This document shows positions 58,356 through 64,000 of a stretch of DNA of 64,000 nucleotides, piece by piece. The DNA is from Micractinium sp. NFX-FRZ (lineage: Eukaryota; Chlorophyta; Trebouxiophyceae; Chlorellales; Chlorellaceae). The stretch's first letter is position 1, and every line of letters starts with the position of its first letter. The DNA is taken from contig JAPTJF010000185.1 of assembly GCA_029339195.1 (NCBI GenBank), forward strand, positions 45,995 to 109,994, given 5' to 3'. Under the pieces are notes generated by a model that saw only the letters and a program-made list of their open reading frames with translations, was not told the DNA's origin and searched no databases. The translations under genes were made by a program, and so were the position numbers.

Positions 58356-58931
58356 GTCTGGCATGACGACGGGATGACAGCAGCGTTCCGCCCACCCGCC
58401 AAGCCCAGACCATTGTCCCCATCGCACCCTTCTATTGTTGCTTCTGAGTCTACTTCTTTTTTCTGACGTGCGGCTTGCTCCTCCTTCGCTTTTTGTCTGC
58501 CAACTTTGACCATTTCCAACCAAACAAAAACCTAAAAAAACATGCGTTGCGACATTTGATCCTTCCCCACCGCTCAGCCCTTCCGCTGCTTCCTTGCTTG
58601 TTCGCACGTGCGCAGCCGTGCCACCCTCACCATCATGCAGTGCGGGAGCCCAGCTGGCTCCCCTCCGCTCCTGCCACGCTTTGACACGTTGACCGACTCC
58701 AGAACCTCGGTGCCCTGCGCCCTCCCTTTTTCTCCCCAATCTCTCCCCCAATCTTTCAACCCGTCGACTTGATCTGACGCTTCACAAACCTGACTGGCGC
58801 TGTAACCTGGCTGTAACCCTCCTTACAACATACACAGGCGCCGATGTGGACAGAAGGGATGGCAGTGCAGCAGGCCGCTTAGTGTCGCGAGTGTGCCCTT
58901 GATTGGGCCGCCGCATGGTCGGGCCACCGGG
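58356..58931. other. Convergent 3' region of cyclin L and SEN34
   Basis: No gene. TGTAA on the minus strand (58827-58823) lies about 105 nt past the SEN34 stop. TGTAA on the plus strand occurs twice near 58801-58816, possibly for cyclin L. Confidence 0.5.
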
Positions 58932-60772
58932 CTAGCCAAAGCCCTCCACCGGCCCGATCGTCGTGTAGCGAATGCGGAACCGCTCGCCCCGGCTGCCCGT
59001 CCCCCGGCTGTCGGCTCCCACCTGTGGCGTGCCGTCTGCAGCAAGGCGCTGCACCGGCTGCTCCTGCTGCTCCTGCTGCTGCTCGCTGCCAGCTGCTGCC
59101 CCATCGCCTGCCGCTGCGGCTCTTGCTTGCGCCGCTGCCGCCTGCCCTGCCGCTGCGCCTGCCTCCACCCCGGGCCCCTGCTCCACAACCGAAGCAATGA
59201 GCAGGTGCTTGCGTGCCTGGTGGGAGCCGCGTGTGGCGGAGGCCAGGATGGCGGGCGTGATGGGCTGCTGGAAGGGCAGCAGGCGCACGCAGAACTGTGC
59301 GTGGTAGAGGGAGGGGTCCCCAGGGTAAACCAAAAAGTCGGCGCCAAACTTGCTGCCGCCCGTCAGCCGGTAGCTGCAAGGCACACACAGGGGGAGCGGC
59401 CACGAGCGGGGATGAGCGCAGCGGCACACGGCAGCTATGGGGGCCCAGTGGCATAGTGTGGGGAGGAGAGTTGAGGGGGCGGTGTGTAGGGTAGGGGTGA
59501 GCGGTGCAGGTGAGGGTGTAGGGCCGCCGGCAGGAGCTTTTGGATGGCGAAAAGGGGCACTGCAGCTAGCAGTTCTGGAGGCGGCAAGCACGGCAGCAGC
59601 AGGAAGCAGCAACCCAGAAGCAGCAGGGGCGCCAGCGTCTGGCACTGCCTGACAGGCACCATGCAGCCTGCTCTCTTCGTGCCACCCATCCACACCTCCT
59701 GGCATTCCCCACCCATCCAGCCGCCCAGCCCTCATCACCCGCCGCTATCCACTTGCTCCACCCAACACAGCATGCACATCATCAATCACTGCTTGCAGTC
59801 CTCAACCCCCCAGTTTCACTCTCCCTCATTTCCTCAGCTCACCCCTTGGCATGCAGGTCTCGAAACACCCAGTAGCGGTGCCGCTCTGCTTCCGTCGCTG
59901 GAAAAGTCCACTCCACCGCCTGCCCCTCGTGGCCTGCTGCCGCCGCTTCTGCTCCTGCTACTGCCTGAGCCTCGAGTGTGCTCCTGCCGCTGTTGGCAGC
60001 CGCCGCATCGGCAGGGGTGGTGGGTATGTCAAACGCACTCCCATCAATCAGCGCGCCCCGCCATGCCGGCTCCGCCGCCGGCGCCGCCCCCTGCTGCTGC
60101 TCCTGCCCATCTGCATCCATGCTATAGTCATCTTCTTCTCCTTCATAGTCGTCCTCGTAATAGTGATAGTCTCGCTTGCGGCTGCCTGAACCAGCCTGCC
60201 CGGCGCTGCCGCCGCTGCCGTGCCGCAGCGCTGCCGCCGCCAATGCTGCCATGTCAAGCCCCGGCTGCAGCTCTCCCCAGCCGCGCTCAAGTGCGAGAGC
60301 AACCTCCTCAGGGCTTAGCTCTAGCGGCAGGCCGTGCACAGCGTTTTGCTGCTTGAAGGCTGCAGTGGGGCAGGGGTGTTTCAAGAGGGAGGTCGGGAGC
60401 CGGGTGCCGGCTGGGACAGCTACCTGAAGGTCAGACCAGGCTGCTGTGTCACACTACAAAAACATTTGCGTACAGTGCTGGACGTATTTGACAGCTGAGG
60501 CAACCGCTGGCCCCCGACTTGGCAAGCAACGACAGCAGCACTGGTGGCGGCAAGGCAGCGCACCCGCCACGCCGCCAACCGCGGCGCCGACCAAGCCGCA
60601 CTCTTGGCGCAGCCAGCGTGCAACTGCAGCAGATGGGAGGACCAATCGGGGTATGTGAACTCTACAGGCACTTCTGCAGGTGAGCGCTCCAGCACCCGAG
60701 AGCAAACTCACCGTCCGCATCCCAGACGTAGCCATTTCCCCCGAGCACTTGGATGGAGGCCTTCATGGCCAT
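58932..60772 (-). CDS. SEN34: tRNA-splicing endonuclease catalytic subunit SEN34, 359 aa, 4 exons
   Basis: Exons: 60772-60712, 60623-60564, 60359-59843 and 59373-58932 (360 codons with TAG). N-terminal domain: GYVWDAD..ARWLRQECGLVG, then GLPLELSPEEVALAL. The middle is a Lys/Glu/Asp/Tyr and Ala-rich insert (about 80-180). The C-terminal nuclease domain reads YWVFRDLHAKGYRLTGGSKF, ADFLVYPGDPSLYHA and ARKHLLIASVV. The catalytic triad of the Sen34 class is visible: Tyr in VYPGDP (~229), His in YHA (~237) and Lys in RKHLL (~268). This subunit cuts the 3' splice site of intron-containing pre-tRNAs with SEN2, SEN15 and SEN54. Exon 2's donor is chosen by phase (GCGG|GTGCGC) and is the least certain junction. 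Confidence 0.9.
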
Positions 60773-60966
60773 CGGATGGGCCGTTGCAATGCATGCATCG
60801 CGGGTTGGAGCAGCCAAGTGCAGTAGAATGTCGCTGCCAGGCTGGCAGGGCGCCGAAATAGCCGCAAAGCCCTGATCGCGCCTGTATTATTGCGCCGGCT
60901 GTCCTGAATAGCCAGGCCCACAGAGAGGCAAGCCGCCGCTTCACTTCCCCATTGTCAGCAGCCGCG
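60773..60966. promoter_or_regulatory. Compact bidirectional promoter of SEN34 and the SR gene
   Basis: Only 194 bp separate the two start codons, so both transcripts must start within it. It contains TGTATTATTGC at about 60882 and a CCCCATTGTC motif near the SR start. No other element is certain. Confidence 0.6.
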
Positions 60967-63900
60967 ATGATGCCGCCAGGTGAGCTTCACGCTTTCGGAG
61001 CTGCTGCCAGAGGCGCAGAGGCGCAATTGCAGGGAGCAGCGCAGTGCTGGTCTCAGATGGCCCGCCCGTCTGCGGCCCACCCCCTTGCTGCCTACCCTGC
61101 GCCATCCTCGCAGTGTATGTCGGGAACTATGAGTACGATGCCAGCGAGCGGGAGCTGGAGCGGACCTTTGACAAGTATGGCGATGTGGAGCGCGTCGAGT
61201 ACAAGTCCGGTGCGCGTGCTGCCTTCCTTTCCCTGCCCGACGCACCACCAGCAACATGATGTGGGCGCCGCAGGGCGTGCAGCGCCTCAGTTGGCGCCAC
61301 CGCCGCCGGTCCCGCCGACGCCAGTCAGAAAACACTGCCGGCTCCCTGTCGCCAACACGACTCCGTGCAAGTCATCCTGAGACTGTGCTGCCAACCTGCG
61401 CTCTACCCCCCCCTGCGCCACCATCCTGCGTCTTCCTGGCCGCCTCAGTCCTACGCTGCCGACCTGCCCTATGCCTCCCTGTCGACGCGCCTGCCTGCCT
61501 GCCTACGCCCCCACCGCCACCTGCCTCTGCCGTCGTCATCTGCGCACCCCACGCACCCAGCCGTGCCCTGCTCATCGTGACACCACCCGCCTGGCCTGTC
61601 GGGTCGCTGCCTCTCCTACCGACGTGTGTCATCGTTCCCTACCTCGCCTGCCATCTCACCCTGCCTGCCACCTGACCTCCCGGCTTCCTGGCACCATCCG
61701 GGCAAGCACACCTGGGTGGGACACTGTCTGCGCCTGGGGCGGCGCCTGCACACGCCGCACTCTTTTGCCAGGGGCCCTGCCCTGCCGCCTGGCCAGCCCA
61801 GCAGGCCACAGGGTTGACAGTAGCGCACCAGACCAAACCAGCCGTGGCCCATTCGCCACCCGCCCACCCACCCGTCCTTGCACCCCACCAGCACACGCAC
61901 CCCCGCACGGTCACCGCCACCCCGCTGCTGCACCCGGTACCAGGTGCCTCCTCAGCTCCCTCCGCCTGCCGCCTGACCCTGCCTTCCCTCCCACCCCACC
62001 TGCCTCCTCCTCTCCCTCAGGCTTCTGCTTTGTGCACTACAAGGACAAGAGGGATGCTGAGGACGCAATCCACGCGCTGGACGGGTGAGTGCGGGGGCGG
62101 GTGGGGTGGGAGGGATGTGGGTGGCGGGGGCAAATGTTGGTGGGTGCAAGTCACTTATCAACACGTTCCGAGGGCAAGCGGGTGCTGAGGACGCAAGCCC
62201 ATTGCCGGACGGGTGTTGGCGGGACTCTCTCTCTCTCACCATTACATTGGTCCGAGGCTGGTGGGCCAGAGGCTGGGCTGTTGGGCAGGGCAGGCAGGCA
62301 GAGGCTGGGCTGAAGGCAGGGGGGCCACGCATGGACTGCCAGCCGGGCCCCGCCGTCTGCTGCATCTGCACCTGCCTGTTGAAACCCTCACGTCAAAAGA
62401 GCATCCTCACCTCCCTTCCCCCCAGTCCTCCCGCCGCCCTCTACCCCTCTCGAATCCAATCCAATCCCCAGCCTCTACTGCCTCTACCCCTCTCAAATTC
62501 AACCCAGTCCCCTGCCTCTTCCCCTCCCAAATCCAATCCACCCCCCTGCCTGCAGCCGCGAGTGGGGCCGCCTGCGGCGCCGCCTGCGCGTCGAGTTTGC
62601 GCGCAACGACGCCAACGTGAGGGAGCGGGAGGCGGCGCGGCGCGCGAGCGCCGAGCCCAACCGCACCCTGTTTGTGGCCGGCTTTGACCCGCGCGGCATC
62701 CGCACGAGCGACATCGAAAAGGCGTTTGAGGAGTACGGCCGCCTGGTGGTGAGTGGGAGAATGCATGACAGTAGGTGGAGAGAATGAAAGGCAGGATTGT
62801 GTGGGCCGGACAGCGGATGGTGAGGAAGTTTGGCCGGAGAATGGGATTAGGCGCTTAAGGTTATGACAGACTGGTGGCACCCATACGTGAGGTGGGGCGT
62901 AGAGTGCGCCTGCAGCGCTGCGAGATCCAGGCAGGCCGCCTTCATGCATGCGCCCGCCATCCACGCCCCTCCCCTCCCCTGGCCGTGCGCCCTCCGTGCC
63001 TGTCGCTGCCACCCACGCCCCTCCCTTTACCTTTCTGCCCGGCCGTGCGCGCCCCTGGCCCCACCCACCGCAGCGCTGCGAGATCAAAAAGACTTTCTCC
63101 TTTGTGGAGTTTGAGAACATTGCTGATGCCAAGGAGGCGTGCGAGCGGCTGCACCACACCAAGATCAACGGGCGGGAGATCACGGGTGAGGGCGGGGGCG
63201 GGGGCTGTAAGGGCGGCCGGGGGCCCGTGGTGGTTGCATGGGCTGGCTGGTGTTGAGGGTGGGGGCTGCATGAGGAGGGCGCAGAGATTCATGGGCAGAC
63301 TATGGGTGGCCTGGTGGGTGAGGGTGAGTGGGCGGGATTGGGTGCCGGCTCCCCCCCTGCGCCCCCCCTGCCCACCTGCTTGGAACTGCGGTCACCTCTC
63401 AACAAGTGTCAGTCAGCCAATCTGACGTCTTCCACCGCCCCCTGCCTGCCTGCCTGCAGTTGAGTATGTGGTGAAGGGCGGCGGCGGCGGCGGCGGCGGC
63501 TACGGCGGCGGCGGCGGCGGCGGCGGCTACGGCGGCGGCGGCGGCGGTGGCTATGGCGGCGGCCGTGACCGGTGCGCCGCTGCGCACCGCCTGCTCCCCA
63601 TGCTTGCACGTTGGCCGCTTGGCTGCCATCTCAGTGTTGCCCCGCTTCCATCCCCGGCAGCTGCAGCCAGTCTAGACAGCCTCTCCTGCCAACTTGCTCT
63701 TCACAGCAGCCGCTGCCGCCAGCCCCCTCCTGCGGTGGACCCTGCAATGTTGCGGCGCTCCCCTGCCCTCTCCCCTGCCTCTGCCTCGCACCCCTGCCCG
63801 CTGCCCACACGACCCCCCCTCCAACCCATCCTGCCCTCCAGGTTTGATGAGCGTGGCGGGCGCGGCGACGACCGCTTCCGCGGCCGCTCCCGCAGCCGCT

Positions 63901-64000
63901 CTATGGAGCGCCCCCGCCGGCGGTCCCCCTCGTACGACCGCTCCCGCTCGCCGCGCCCTGCGCGCCGCAGCCCAGCCCCCGCCGCACGGCGCAGCCGCTC
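60967..64000 (+). CDS. RS31/RS40-type SR splicing factor with two RRMs, 3' end beyond window
   Basis: Exons: 60967-60979, 61114-61209, 62021-62084, 62556-62748, 63074-63185, 63460-63571 and 63842 to the edge, all in phase. The tiny first exon MMPP precedes RRM1: RNP2 [24 protein letters not shown]1 [31 protein letters not shown]2 follows: [25 protein letters not shown]1 TFSFVEF, VEYVVKG. A glycine-rich hinge encoded by GGC repeats (63478-63560) leads to an RS domain ([26 protein letters not shown]) still open at 64000. RRM1 starting right at the N-terminus, with a two-RRM layout, is typical of the plant-specific RS subfamily (RS31). Role: exon definition and alternative splicing in the nucleus. 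Intron 2 (811 nt) is long; SR genes often regulate themselves there. Confidence 0.92.
62041..62223. repeat. Copy of SR exon 3 donor edge inside intron 3
   Basis: The exon end with donor (62041-62095) recurs degenerately at about 62169-62223; TGCTGAGGACGCAA and GGACGGGTG are identical in both. Confidence 0.85.
62911..63089. repeat. Copy of SR exon 5 acceptor edge inside intron 4
   Basis: GCAGCGCTGCGAGATC occurs at 62912-62927 and again at the true junction 63071-63086. Confidence 0.9.
63478..63560. repeat. GGC-rich coding repeat (glycine hinge)
   Basis: GGC runs interrupted by TAC/TAT encode Gly blocks separated by single Tyr residues in the SR protein. Confidence 0.9.

Overview
The window is nuclear DNA of a GC-rich chlorophyte green alga. 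A Chlorella-like trebouxiophyte is my best guess. The basis is: very high GC; many short introns with G|GTG(A/C)G-type donors and CAG acceptors; TGTAA poly(A)-type signals 100-330 nt downstream of several stops; secreted (S)P-rich wall glycoproteins; and plant-type orthologues (GRV2/RME-8, Rubisco-activase-like protein, plastid L17, RS31-type SR protein). I found no bacterial operons, rRNA, tRNA or CRISPR. Gene models were built by hand from splice phase and conserved protein sequence. Where exon coordinates are given, the exon lengths sum to an intact frame.

Layout. 1-728 (-): 5' part of a hydroxyproline-rich wall protein (HRGP1) running off the left edge. 729-6013: gene-poor, with a 579-bp non-autonomous hAT-type element (8-bp target duplication) and simple repeats. 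6014-9740 (-): 642-aa multi-pass membrane protein of unknown function. 11185-13221 (-): membrane-anchored RING-H2 ubiquitin ligase. 13625-13830: decayed copy of a GRV2 exon. 15032-37293 (+): a 53-exon, 3163-aa GRV2/RME-8 (DNAJC13) endosomal J-protein that fills a third of the window. 38212-41577 (-): a second HRGP whose C-terminal part looks like a mannose-6-phosphate-receptor-type lectin domain. 43655-48529 (+): a 700-aa Rubisco-activase-like AAA+ protein fused to a coiled coil and a rhodanese-like domain lacking the catalytic Cys. 49303-51573 (-): plastid-type CAAX/CPBP membrane protease. 52168-53607 (-): plastid ribosomal protein bL17. 54116-58355 (+): cyclin L. 58932-60772 (-): tRNA-splicing endonuclease subunit SEN34. 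60967-64000 (+): RS31-type SR splicing factor, running off the right edge.

The genes are not one pathway, but two themes stand out. One is plastid function (activase-like, CPBP protease, bL17). The other is RNA processing (cyclin L, SEN34, SR protein). SEN34 and the SR gene are divergent over only 194 bp and probably share a promoter; L17 and cyclin L are divergent over about 508 bp.

The most unusual feature is a recurring genome habit. In at least ten introns, across six or more unrelated genes, a degenerate copy of the neighbouring exon edge, including its splice site, lies inside the intron. These look like relics of local tandem duplication across splice junctions. The other main novelties are the activase-rhodanese fusion, four GC-AG introns in GRV2, and the HRGP-lectin combination.
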